A DNA stretch of 50,657 nt, taken from positions 1-50,657 of the forward strand of contig CALNAK010000030.1 in the NCBI GenBank assembly GCA_937874185.1. Reading direction: 5' to 3'. Source of the stretch: an uncultured Lactobacillus sp. GTDB lineage: Bacteria > Bacillota > Bacilli > Lactobacillales > Lactobacillaceae. The position numbers and the translations under genes are program-made. Shown in pieces: positions 41,333 through 50,186 of the stretch. How positions within the stretch are numbered: position 1 is the first letter of the stretch; each line of letters opens with the position of its first letter. The notes under the pieces were generated by a model. It was given only the letters and a program-made list of their open reading frames with translations. It did not search any database and was not told the DNA's origin.

Positions 41333-43195
41333 TCATTCCTCCTGGGGGTTATCTATATGTGTGTACTCCAAAATTGCCTGTATTTCTGAGTCATTGATTT
41401 CTAGTTGGTATTCATTAAAAATATTCTGGATCTTAACTCGTAGTTCCGTATCTTCCACTTTAAAATCTACGCTATCTTGATATTCCTCATTAAAATTAAT
41501 TCGATGAATTAACATAAAAATGTGAAGCATAAACGCATCTTGGTAAATTGCTGGTATATTTTCCCGCAACAATCCATAAGTTTCCTCGTAAATCGAAAAC
41601 ATTGTCATGATTAGATTTCTTGAAAAATTTCTCAGAGATACATTTTTAGAAACATCTTCAAAATCTCGTTTCTTTCCAGCCACTTGTTCTGGTCTAGCTT
41701 TGGAAATCATCACAACCTTTTTCCTGATTTCTTCAATATCTTGTTTGGTCGGTAGTGGATTAACTTGAATAACCGGAACATCAATATCTGGTAAATCAAA
41801 AATGCTGATTACTAAATCTGGCCTGATCTTTTTAACTTGACGTTTAGCCGATAATAACGAGGTAAATCCAGCAATCTCAATAGCTGAAATATTTTCCTCA
41901 ATCTTTTGCTGCAATAGGCTTGTAACACCTAGCCCAGTTGAACAAACATAGACAACTCTTACTTTCTTCTGTGTCTTATGAATCCTTTGTTCAGATACCA
42001 TGAAGTGCAAAGCTAGAAATGAAACAAACGAATCATTTACAATTGCCGGGTTGATGGATACCTCATCGATACAAACTTGATAAATAACTCCAAATAATTC
42101 TGGATAATTAGCCTTAATATCTTTTACAAAAGGATTATATTCACTCGTAAATTGATATTTACTATTAAGTCGACTAATCAAATGCGATAAAAGGCTATCA
42201 AATAGTTGTTTATCTTTTTCGAATGGCTTACCCGTCTGAATACCTACGGAGTGAATTATCTTCTGAGTTAAGGCAGCTAAATCTTTATCTTTAGAAATAG
42301 TTTGATTCCCATTGATTAAGTATTGATATTCATCCTCATATAGTAAAAAGTCATACTCACCACAAACTTTTTTAAATAATTGGAAATTCAAATTATCTGC
42401 GTCGAATCCAGCTATATCTATCTCCTGGTAACTTCCAATCGGTTTATTAATACTCAATCGCGCGATAATAATTGCCAATCGGGATGAAATAGCTAATATT
42501 TCGTTGTAATTAACATCTTCTTCATCAGAAGCAACCATTCCGCTTGCATAATACAGAATGCGCTTAAAAATATATTCAAATTCAACATTTAATCCCATCA
42601 GCAAGCTGGATAATTGGCCATTAATCTCTTCTGAGTCAGTTTGTAGAAGATGGATCAGTGAATAAATATCAAAATTTGAGATGACTTTTTGTAACACTGC
42701 TTCCAGATAGGACCTGATAGCATACTCACTACCAATCAAGATGTATCCATAAAAACTCTTATGTACTAATTTAATTTCAAATGAATTGATACTATCTCGA
42801 AATCTCTCTAAATCATTAAGCAAAGTTGATTCACTAACATTCAATTTATTTTCCAGTTGCTGCAGCGTAACCGCTTGGTCTGTCAATGAAAGTAAGAAAG
42901 CAATTTGAAGAATTCGTTTTTGCGGATCAGGATAATATTCAAAACCAGTTTGTCCCAATAATTTTTTTCGAACAGCTTCCCGCAAATCATTATCGTTAGT
43001 TATCCATACACCAACATGAGGTTTGGCCTTGAATAGTTCATCGTCTTCTTTGAAACCAGCTTTAATATCCTTCAAGTCGTATTTAATAGTCCTGACACTG
43101 ACACCATATAATTCTGAAAGTTTCTGAATAGTAATTGGTTCATTTCGATTCAACAGAAGATAGATAATTTTTATCTCTCTATCCGTCAGTTGCAC
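41333..43195 (-). CDS. BglG-family transcriptional regulator with PRDs and EIIB-like domain
   Basis: 620 residues. N-terminal helix-turn-helix (LTDREIKIIYLLLNRNEPITIQKLSELYGVSVRTIKYDLKDI) and a second winged helix (about 85-140), PRD-type region(s) in the middle, an EIIB-like domain with Cys418 in VVYVCSTGLGVTSLL, then a final PRD-like helical region (about 520-620). A PTS-dependent activator of the downstream operon. First gene of the operon, behind a cre-like site. Confidence 0.88.
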   Translation of the reverse strand: MQLTDREIKIIYLLLNRNEPITIQKLSELYGVSVRTIKYDLKDIKAGFKEDDELFKAKPHVGVWITNDNDLREAVRKKLLGQTGFEYYPDPQKRILQIAFLLSLTDQAVTLQQLENKLNVSESTLLNDLERFRDSINSFEIKLVHKSFYGYILIGSEYAIRSYLEAVLQKVISNFDIYSLIHLLQTDSEEINGQLSSLLMGLNVEFEYIFKRILYYASGMVASDEEDVNYNEILAISSRLAIIIARLSINKPIGSYQEIDIAGFDADNLNFQLFKKVCGEYDFLLYEDEYQYLINGNQTISKDKDLAALTQKIIHSVGIQTGKPFEKDKQLFDSLLSHLISRLNSKYQFTSEYNPFVKDIKANYPELFGVIYQVCIDEVSINPAIVNDSFVSFLALHFMVSEQRIHKTQKKVRVVYVCSTGLGVTSLLQQKIEENISAIEIAGFTSLLSAKRQVKKIRPDLVISIFDLPDIDVPVIQVNPLPTKQDIEEIRKKVVMISKARPEQVAGKKRDFEDVSKNVSLRNFSRNLIMTMFSIYEETYGLLRENIPAIYQDAFMLHIFMLIHRINFNEEYQDSVDFKVEDTELRVKIQNIFNEYQLEINDSEIQAILEYTHIDNPQEE

Positions 43196-43248
43196 TATTC
43201 ACACCTCCTCCTGTTTCCCAAAGATATTGTCCTTGTTTTCAAAGCACA

Positions 43249-43264
43249 TATTAAAGCGCTTACA
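43249..43264. promoter_or_regulatory. cre-like site upstream of the BglG-type gene
   Basis: On the minus strand GTGTAAGCGCTTTAAT, 14 of 16 matches to the cre consensus, about 55 bp upstream of the start codon. Confidence 0.6.
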
Positions 43265-43420
43265 CAGCTAAAACAACAAGTAATCTATGCACCATAATTA
43301 GTGCAATCCATCCTTATAAACAAACCAATTATTGGATTAGTATTGTATTAATTAGATATATTGCTGATTCAATAGGATTTAGATATATCGAATAGAATTA
43401 GACCAATTGTTTAATATAAA

Positions 43421-43469
43421 TAAAAAAATATCACTATATACAAAATAAAAATTGTATATAGTGATATTT
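43421..43469 (-). terminator. Terminator of the MurNAc operon
   Basis: 18-bp perfect arms AAATATCACTATATACAA and complement with an 8-base loop, followed by a U run on the minus strand. Confidence 0.75.
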
Positions 43470-43560
43470 AATTATGAATACTTTTGTTTACATCAAAACA
43501 AAAAAGACAAATCACCTAAAATAAAACGGCAATTTATCTTTCCTTTAAAACAATATTTTT

Positions 43561-44424
43561 TTATTTTTTCCCTGAAAAGTACTTATCAACCAAAAGATGT
43601 GAATCCTTCAGTTTTTGAACATTTGTTTCATAATCACGTTGCAAGTATAGATAATATATCAAATCCACAGCATACATTTGACTAATTAAGGAGGTTGTAG
43701 CTGCCGATCTGATCTTATCTCTTGGCACTGTATTACTTGTTAACACGTTAATGTCGCATGTCTGGGCCAGTCTACTTTGCAGATTAGACGTCAGACTTAC
43801 GACGGTAATCCCTCTTGTATGCGCTAATTTAGCTAGGGTCAACGTTTCCTCGGTCTCCCCTGAATCTGAAATTAGGAACAATACTTGCGGATTACGTTGT
43901 GTTAAAAAGTTAGATGCCATCAAATGAGTATCAAGCGTATTAATAACATTTTTACCAATTCGTGAAAATTTCTGCATAAAATCCTGGGCAACCAAGTTAG
44001 ACGCACCCAAACCATAGACTTGAATAACATTAGCTTGATCCAATAAATCAACGGTCTGCTTCAGAAATTTCTTATCCAGACCTTTATTGGTTGAATCTAA
44101 GGTATGTTGAATTCTGATAGCTAGTTTATCTTTCAACTCATCAATCCCATCATTGGGCGATATTTCGTCATATAAACCGGTGTCCACCTCATTTGATGAA
44201 CAGCGTGCTAACTCAACTTTCAACTCCTTGAATCCATCTACTCCAAGATTCTGAGAAAATCTAACAACAGTGGCCTGACTAACTCCACTTTTCTTAGATA
44301 ATTCGGCCACACTTAAATTAGGAACTTCTTGGACATTTTCTAAAATGTAGTTCCCCAATATTCGTTCAGCCTTACTCGCGTTTTCTATTTTCGTTCGAAT
44401 TGTTAGTAAAATTGTACTTGCCAT
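43561..44424 (-). CDS. murR: MurR/RpiR-family regulator
   Basis: 287 residues. RpiR helix-turn-helix (NLSVAELSKKSGVSQATVVRFSQNLGVDGFKELK, about 40-75) and a C-terminal SIS phosphosugar-binding domain (VYGLGASN..., LISDSGETEETL). In this operon it most likely senses MurNAc-6-phosphate. Met at 44424, eight bases after GAGG, is 10 bp after the murQ stop; the extension to 44457 would overlap murQ. Confidence 0.85.
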   Translation of the reverse strand: MASTILLTIRTKIENASKAERILGNYILENVQEVPNLSVAELSKKSGVSQATVVRFSQNLGVDGFKELKVELARCSSNEVDTGLYDEISPNDGIDELKDKLAIRIQHTLDSTNKGLDKKFLKQTVDLLDQANVIQVYGLGASNLVAQDFMQKFSRIGKNVINTLDTHLMASNFLTQRNPQVLFLISDSGETEETLTLAKLAHTRGITVVSLTSNLQSRLAQTCDINVLTSNTVPRDKIRSAATTSLISQMYAVDLIYYLYLQRDYETNVQKLKDSHLLVDKYFSGKK

Positions 44425-44434
44425 ACGTGGTACC

Positions 44435-45325
44435 TCACTTAATTGCTTGACGTACAAACCCTTCTGATTCGGAAAGTTTTTGTTGTGCAGCAGCTTTATC
44501 CATCTTGTTGGATATCATTACGATTGCATCCTTAACTGAATAATCAGCTTTCTTCAATGTATCTAAAGCAATTGTTTCATCAGTACCTGTAACTTCGGTA
44601 ATAATATTGAGTGAACGTTGAACTAGCTTCTTGTTAGTTGGTTTAACATCAACCATCAAGTTGCCATATGTCTTACCAATTCTAACCATTGAAGCTGTTG
44701 AAAGCATGTTGAGAACCATCTTTTGAGCAGTTCCCGACTTCAATCTAGTTGATCCTGACAAAACTTCGGGACCGACGACAACTTCGATAGCGGTTTTGGC
44801 GTGTTCACTAATAACTGAACCATCGTTACATGATAAAGCTATTGTTGCAGCTCCGACTTTGGTAGCGTAATCCAATGCTCCAACAACGTATGGTGTGCGA
44901 CCACTTGCGGCAATCCCAACAACAACATCTTTGTCACTGAGTTTTCTATCCTTCAAGTCACCGGCACCTTGTTCAACACTATCTTCAGCACCTTCAACGG
45001 CCAAAGTCATAGCTTTGTCACCACCAGCAATCAATCCTTGAACCATTTCTGGTTCGATACCAAATGTAGGAACACATTCAGCAGCATCAAGTACTCCCAA
45101 ACGACCACTAGTTCCGGCACCAGTATAAAATAGACGACCACCATTCTTGAATGCTTCAGCAATTTGACTTGCGGCAGCTGATATTTGAGGTAATTGTTTC
45201 TCAACAGCTAAAGCTACCTTTTTGTCTTCACTATTCATCACAGAAACAATATCTTTAGCACTCATCTCGTCCAAAAGCATTGTTTCTGGATTTCGACTTT
45301 CTGTTGATAATTTTTTTATATCCAT
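44435..45325 (-). CDS. murQ: N-acetylmuramic acid 6-phosphate etherase
   Basis: 296 residues. Cleaves the lactyl ether of MurNAc-6-P to GlcNAc-6-P and D-lactate. SIS domain with TGAGTSGRLGVLDAAECVPTFG and later GIAASGRTPYVVGAL; conserved catalytic Glu within VEGAEDS. Shares one base with the mupG stop. C-terminal UBA-like helices close the protein, as in the family. Confidence 0.95.
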   Translation of the reverse strand: MDIKKLSTESRNPETMLLDEMSAKDIVSVMNSEDKKVALAVEKQLPQISAAASQIAEAFKNGGRLFYTGAGTSGRLGVLDAAECVPTFGIEPEMVQGLIAGGDKAMTLAVEGAEDSVEQGAGDLKDRKLSDKDVVVGIAASGRTPYVVGALDYATKVGAATIALSCNDGSVISEHAKTAIEVVVGPEVLSGSTRLKSGTAQKMVLNMLSTASMVRIGKTYGNLMVDVKPTNKKLVQRSLNIITEVTGTDETIALDTLKKADYSVKDAIVMISNKMDKAAAQQKLSESEGFVRQAIK

Positions 45326-46392
45326 TATTTATCCTCACTTCTAATATCAACTAACTGAATTGCTTGGTTAGCGTTGCAATAATCTAATAGTTTAATGTCA
45401 GAATCGATCACTCGACCAATAACATTAACCGTATTATCAGATGGAAGCTGGTATTTAATTAATTGTAATTCGCCTTGATAACGGCCAGAAAGACTATTAT
45501 CCAAAGTAATCGAACCACGTTTTCTCAAAACATTATTAGCTGGGAGAATCTCGGATTTATTGAGCGGACGACCCTCTCGTAATCTGACAACATCCCTAGC
45601 CACATCAGCTCTTTGATGCATCACACTAGTCAAATAACTAGGTACATCATTATCAAGTTGAACTTGTAACTGTAGAATATTTTCTACAAAATAATTTCTA
45701 AATTGTTCAAACGTTGAATCTTTCAATGCAGGATCACCCACATAAATTCGATCAACATTTAATTTCTTAAAATCAAGAGCAGCGTACAATGGATTTTCAT
45801 AACGGTGACCCTCCAAAGTTGGCAATCCCTTATAAACAGGAGCTCTAAGATTAGAATCACCCGGTATGAACGCCATAACGGTAAAGTTATTTTGTTTCAA
45901 CCACTGATTTTTTTGATTGAACCACTCTTGATCCAATCCAGTATTCTCACGAGGATAATAATTATGCCAAGCTTCCAGATTATCAAAATTAGCCTTAGCG
46001 ACTTTTAACTCATCAATATCTGCTTGTTCAATCGTACTAGCATTCAAAGCAACCTTCATACCATTTGAAAGTCGAGCAATTCCGGCTAGAGAAATACCAT
46101 CGTCAATTCTTAACATTGTGACGTGCATATCTTGAAAGACTGACAAATCACTGTCCAAATTTAGTTGAAGTTTCTTGAGTGAACTAGAAGAAATATCCAA
46201 AGTTAATTCCAAATCATTTTCGGAACATAGTTTACCTAAATTCTTTAAATTTTCTAGTAAAACCTTGGGATCATCTTCTGGCAAATTAATTGATGTGAAG
46301 ACACCCTTAAATCCGGCTTTAACAAATTTATTGAACATATCTAAATCTTTTTTCGTCAATGAACTGTGCAAATAAGCTGAAAATCCTAACAT
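45325..46392 (-). CDS. mupG: 6-phospho-N-acetylmuramidase MupG
   Basis: 355 residues, DUF871/MupG: TIM barrel (GFSAYLHSSLTKKDLDMFNKFVKAGFKGVFTSINLPEDD..., MLRIDDGISLAGIARLSN, WHNYYPRENTGL) plus a cyclophilin-like tail. In Staphylococcus MupG splits MurNAc6P-GlcNAc, the product of MurP, into MurNAc-6-P and GlcNAc. Between murP and murQ, exactly the known order. Confidence 0.92.
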   Translation of the reverse strand: MLGFSAYLHSSLTKKDLDMFNKFVKAGFKGVFTSINLPEDDPKVLLENLKNLGKLCSENDLELTLDISSSSLKKLQLNLDSDLSVFQDMHVTMLRIDDGISLAGIARLSNGMKVALNASTIEQADIDELKVAKANFDNLEAWHNYYPRENTGLDQEWFNQKNQWLKQNNFTVMAFIPGDSNLRAPVYKGLPTLEGHRYENPLYAALDFKKLNVDRIYVGDPALKDSTFEQFRNYFVENILQLQVQLDNDVPSYLTSVMHQRADVARDVVRLREGRPLNKSEILPANNVLRKRGSITLDNSLSGRYQGELQLIKYQLPSDNTVNVIGRVIDSDIKLLDYCNANQAIQLVDIRSEDK

Positions 46393-46403
46393 ATTAAACT
46401 CCT

Positions 46404-47852
46404 TTATTCTGGATAAATTTCGTTAATTCTGTCTTCATCGACACCGAAGAACCAAGTTACGACGAATCCACCAGCATAAGCAATTAATAGTGCTAATAGA
46501 TAAGTAAGTTGTTGTCCAGGTTGCATGATCAATAGACCAAATAGTCCTGAAACACCTTGTGAAACGGCACCTAAGTGGAATAGTGATGCGAAGATACCAC
46601 CGAAACCAGCACCGATACTTGCGGTAATAAAGGCTCTACCAAGTGGCAATGTAACAGCGTACATTAGTGGTTCACCAACTCCCAAGATAGCAACAGGAAT
46701 TGAACTCATAACCATTTTTCTGAATCTCTTATTTCTTGATTTGAAGTATAGAGCAAATCCAGCACCGACTTGACCACCACCGGCCATCATAAGGATAGGT
46801 AGTAAGTAGTTGATACCATGTGTAGGACCAGCAGGATCATTCAATAGAACATGGATAGGTGTTAAAGCTTGGTGTAAACCAACTGATACTAAAGCCAAGA
46901 ATGTTGATGATAGAATAAATCCACCAAAGACACTCAATTTTGTATAAACGAAATCCATAACTACGTAGATAGCTGTTGTTAACCATGCACCGGCTGGTTG
47001 TAGGAAGACAACGGCAATCAATGAACCAACAATAACTGTTAGTAATGGCGTAAAGAATGTATCTAGAACACTAGGCATAATCTTGCGGAAATTTCTTTCC
47101 AAGAAAGCGAAGAAGATACCCATTAATAGAGCTGTGATCAAACCACCGACACCAACTGTAAATGGTGCATGTGTAAATGGCATTGAAATAGCTTGTGAAC
47201 TTAATGGTGAACCTGTAACTGTGACACCCAAGCAAAGAGTCCCACCGATACCACCAAGAATGGCGCTACCTTTAAATTCTCTAGCAGCATTCATACCAAC
47301 GAAGATAGGCAAGAATGTAAATAGTCCCCAACCTAGAGTCTTAATAGTCATGTACCACCAGTCAGTAACAAAAGCTTGACCAGTTTGATAATCGATAACA
47401 TTAGCAAGTCCATTAATTAATCCAGCTGCAATGATACCTGGTAGTAAAGGAATAAAGACGTTAGCAATGTGTTGTAGACCACGTTGTAGTGGCTTATCAT
47501 GTTTAGCTTTATTTTCCTTCTTATTTTCTGAAGCGATGTCTTTAACATCTTCAGTTCTCTTAGTATCTTCAGCGACATCCCCGTCATCAGCGTCGCTACC
47601 TAAAGGAACACCTGTAAGGTCAGCAAATGGTTCAGCAATTTTATTTACTTTACCAGGACCTAAAACAACTTGAAGTGTATCAGCTTGAACAACAGCTAGA
47701 ACACCATCAATTTTTTTCAATTCATCGACATTGACTTTATCATTGTCTTTTATGCCTAGTCTTAATCTAGTCATACATGCAACGTTAGCAGTAACGTTTT
47801 CTTTACCACCGACATTTGTAAGGATCTCATTAGCAATCTTTTTTGCGTCCAT
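46404..47852 (-). CDS. murP: PTS EIIBC for MurNAc or MurNAc-GlcNAc
   Basis: 482 residues. EIIB (about 1-85) with phospho-Cys27 in ACMTRLRLGIKD, an acidic/lysine-rich linker (about 88-125) and EIIC. No EIIA, so it uses a shared one, as MurP does. Operon position with mupG and murQ identifies the substrate as a peptidoglycan-derived MurNAc sugar. Confidence 0.9.
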   Translation of the reverse strand: MDAKKIANEILTNVGGKENVTANVACMTRLRLGIKDNDKVNVDELKKIDGVLAVVQADTLQVVLGPGKVNKIAEPFADLTGVPLGSDADDGDVAEDTKRTEDVKDIASENKKENKAKHDKPLQRGLQHIANVFIPLLPGIIAAGLINGLANVIDYQTGQAFVTDWWYMTIKTLGWGLFTFLPIFVGMNAAREFKGSAILGGIGGTLCLGVTVTGSPLSSQAISMPFTHAPFTVGVGGLITALLMGIFFAFLERNFRKIMPSVLDTFFTPLLTVIVGSLIAVVFLQPAGAWLTTAIYVVMDFVYTKLSVFGGFILSSTFLALVSVGLHQALTPIHVLLNDPAGPTHGINYLLPILMMAGGGQVGAGFALYFKSRNKRFRKMVMSSIPVAILGVGEPLMYAVTLPLGRAFITASIGAGFGGIFASLFHLGAVSQGVSGLFGLLIMQPGQQLTYLLALLIAYAGGFVVTWFFGVDEDRINEIYPE

Positions 47853-47865
47853 GTTTGTTTACCCC

Positions 47866-48762
47866 CTATTTGAATTCTTGCATCAACCAGTTATATGATT
47901 TTGGAGTAGCCTTTGTCCAGTATGCCCAGTTGTGGTTATCCCCAGTATCTTTAACATATTTAACTGAGATTTTATCTTTCTTTAATGTCTTAACAAATCT
48001 GTTAACGTTCTTAATTGGAACAGTTGTATCGTCTGATGTTGTTTCAACATAGAATTTAACTGATTTAGATTTCTTATTAATATAATTTGTTGGGAACAAA
48101 CCGTCATAAACCTTGTCAGACCAGTTAGTCTTACCATTAGTAAAGGCGTGCATGTTCATTCTGATTGGATTATCTTTTGCAAGGCTGTACCAAACAGATG
48201 GTGAGATCAATAATGCTTTAGAGAAGTAGTTAGAATATTTCAATGATAATCTAGCTGCAGCGTAACCACCCATTGAGATACCACCGATAGCATGGTCTTC
48301 TTTAGATGATGAAACTTTGTAAGTGGAATTGATCTTTGGAATCAAATCTTTCATAATGGCACTTTCCATTTGTAAACCACCCTTTTGGTTTACGTAGAAA
48401 CTGTTAAATCCATCAATGAAGACAACGATTGCCTTTTGGTGATTTCTCTTCATAGCTCCATCGAGCATTTGTTGAGAGTTAAATCTTTCTAGCAAATTTC
48501 TATGATTTCCGTATAATCCGTGCATCATGTAAAGCACTGGATACTTCTTGTTGGCGCTAGGATTGTATCCAGCAGGTAGATAAACATCGTAATTCCAATC
48601 TAGATGCATTTTCTTGGAATACATTGTAGTAGTTGCAACTGTACTAATTGGTGAAACTTTAGCAGCAGCTGCGTGAACTTCTGTTGTAGCAATTGTAGTT
48701 ATTCCAAGCATTGCAATTATGCTTGATAAAATAACTAAAAATCTTTTAACAGATGATTTCAT
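47866..48762 (-). CDS. Secreted alpha/beta-hydrolase esterase (esterase-D family)
   Basis: 298 residues from Met 48762 (GGGGG upstream). Signal peptide: MKSSVKR, hydrophobic about 8-24, cleavage after VHA. Putative-esterase fold (PF00756 type): oxyanion HGLYG, nucleophile Ser163 in GGISMGG, Asp244 or 245, His277 in GDNHNW. No membrane or wall anchor, so secreted. It is 13 bp upstream of murP and shares the promoter, suggesting action on acylated wall sugars outside the cell. The frame extends to 48894 but has no ribosome site there. Confidence 0.85.
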   Translation of the reverse strand: MKSSVKRFLVILSSIIAMLGITTIATTEVHAAAAKVSPISTVATTTMYSKKMHLDWNYDVYLPAGYNPSANKKYPVLYMMHGLYGNHRNLLERFNSQQMLDGAMKRNHQKAIVVFIDGFNSFYVNQKGGLQMESAIMKDLIPKINSTYKVSSSKEDHAIGGISMGGYAAARLSLKYSNYFSKALLISPSVWYSLAKDNPIRMNMHAFTNGKTNWSDKVYDGLFPTNYINKKSKSVKFYVETTSDDTTVPIKNVNRFVKTLKKDKISVKYVKDTGDNHNWAYWTKATPKSYNWLMQEFK

Positions 48763-49211
48763 AATAATTACCCCCAAAAATTTTGTTAACGTTTTCTGAC
48801 ACCGCTTACAGTTAGATAATACAACTTTTGAACAAAATTTCAAGATAGTTAAAGAAAAAACAATAATTTTAAAACAATATTTCACTAATGACATAATTAT
48901 TTCTGGAAATTATATTTTTCTAGATGATTATCAAATAAAGTTGTATTTGTAGACAATAAAACAAATGGATTTAAAATTTCTTTCATTCATTTGTTATTAG
49001 AAAATCAATTCTAGTTGACTAATTAAATCATCCGTTTATTTACTATAATGTGGCATAGTGATATTCCATCGCCTTTATATAAACTAACATTTGAATTCTT
49101 TCTTCTATTATATAGGTAACCAGATTGACTAAGCGTCTTCTGTAAGCGCTTGACTTATTATCTATAAAAAATAATAATAAATGTGATATATAAATATTGG
49201 AGGCAAATTAT
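48763..49211. promoter_or_regulatory. Divergent promoter region with three cre-like sites
   Basis: No gene. Minus-strand CTGTAAGCGGTGTCAG (48797-48812) and the adjoining CAGAAAACGTTAACAA are partial cre matches ahead of the esterase/MurNAc operon; the rightward core TGTAAGCGCTT near 49140 lies about 60 bp before the aldo/keto reductase. The middle is AT-rich with no further structure seen. Confidence 0.5.
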
Positions 49212-50132
49212 ATGAAACAACGTTACATTGGCGAAACTAATTGGCAAGCTTCTGCTGTTGCTCTAGGTATTATGCGTATGAACGTTTTAACTCCAGAACA
49301 AGCTGCTAAAGCCATTGATACCGCTTATGATAGTGGTATTAATTTTATCGATTCAGCTGACATTTATGGTGGCGGAGACTCTGAAAAAGTCTTCGGACAA
49401 GCTTTGAAACAAAGTGGTGTCAAACGAGACCAACTATTCATTCAATCTAAAGGTGGAATTGTTCCCGGTAAAAGATATGACTTTTCAAAACAACATTTAA
49501 TTGATGCCGTAGATGGTTCATTGAAACGTCTTGGTGTTGACTACCTTGATTCATTCCTACTTCACAGACCAGATCCATTGATGGAGCCTGATGAAGTTGC
49601 GGACGCATTTGATGAATTACAAACATCTGGTAAAGTTCGTCACTTCGGTGTTTCAAACTTTAATCCTCAACAATATTTGTTGGTTCAAGAGGCCGTTAAT
49701 CAACGACTTATCATTAACCAACTACAATTCAGTATCATGCATACCGGTATGATTGACTTCGGATTGCACACAAACATGGCCGACCCACGTTCAATTAACC
49801 ATGATGGTGGAATTATTGAATTCTCCAGACGTGAAGGCGTCACAATTCAAGCTTGGTCTCCATTCCAATATGGTATGTTTGCCGGAACCTTTATTAATAG
49901 TGATAAGTTCCCAGAATTGAACAAATTATTACAAGAATTAGCTGATAAATATGGCGTAAGCAAGAACGCTATAGCTGCAGCTTGGATTTTAAGACATCCT
50001 GCCGATATTCAAGTTATTATCGGTACCATGAACCCTGAACATATCGCTGACAGCGCCAAAGGTGGAGATGTGGATCTTACTAAACAAGAATGGTATGACA
50101 TCTACTTCGCTGCTGGTAATGACTTACCATAA
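49212..50132 (+). CDS. Aldo/keto reductase
   Basis: 306 residues, NADPH-dependent reductase of the (alpha/beta)8 AKR family. Catalytic tetrad visible: Asp47, Tyr52 (DSADIYGGGD), Lys80 (QSKGG), His118 (LLHRPDP). Substrate unknown. Met at 49212, after GGAGG at 49199-49203, is preferred over the TTG at 49197. Monocistronic, with a cre-like core upstream. Confidence 0.92.
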   Translation: MKQRYIGETNWQASAVALGIMRMNVLTPEQAAKAIDTAYDSGINFIDSADIYGGGDSEKVFGQALKQSGVKRDQLFIQSKGGIVPGKRYDFSKQHLIDAVDGSLKRLGVDYLDSFLLHRPDPLMEPDEVADAFDELQTSGKVRHFGVSNFNPQQYLLVQEAVNQRLIINQLQFSIMHTGMIDFGLHTNMADPRSINHDGGIIEFSRREGVTIQAWSPFQYGMFAGTFINSDKFPELNKLLQELADKYGVSKNAIAAAWILRHPADIQVIIGTMNPEHIADSAKGGDVDLTKQEWYDIYFAAGNDLP

Positions 50133-50146
50133 AATATATTTGGACG

Positions 50147-50181
50147 AAAAAAAACGCATATTTCTATATATGCGTTTTTTT
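50147..50181. terminator. Bidirectional terminator
   Basis: AAAAAACGCATAT / ATATGCGTTTTTTT between convergent genes. Confidence 0.9.
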
Positions 50182-50186
50182 GTGCC

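Larger units (their letters stand above)
43196..43560. other. Divergent/terminal intergenic region
   Basis: No gene. Promoter region of the BglG-type gene with a cre-like site, then AT-rich DNA and the terminator of the MurNAc operon. Confidence 0.6.
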
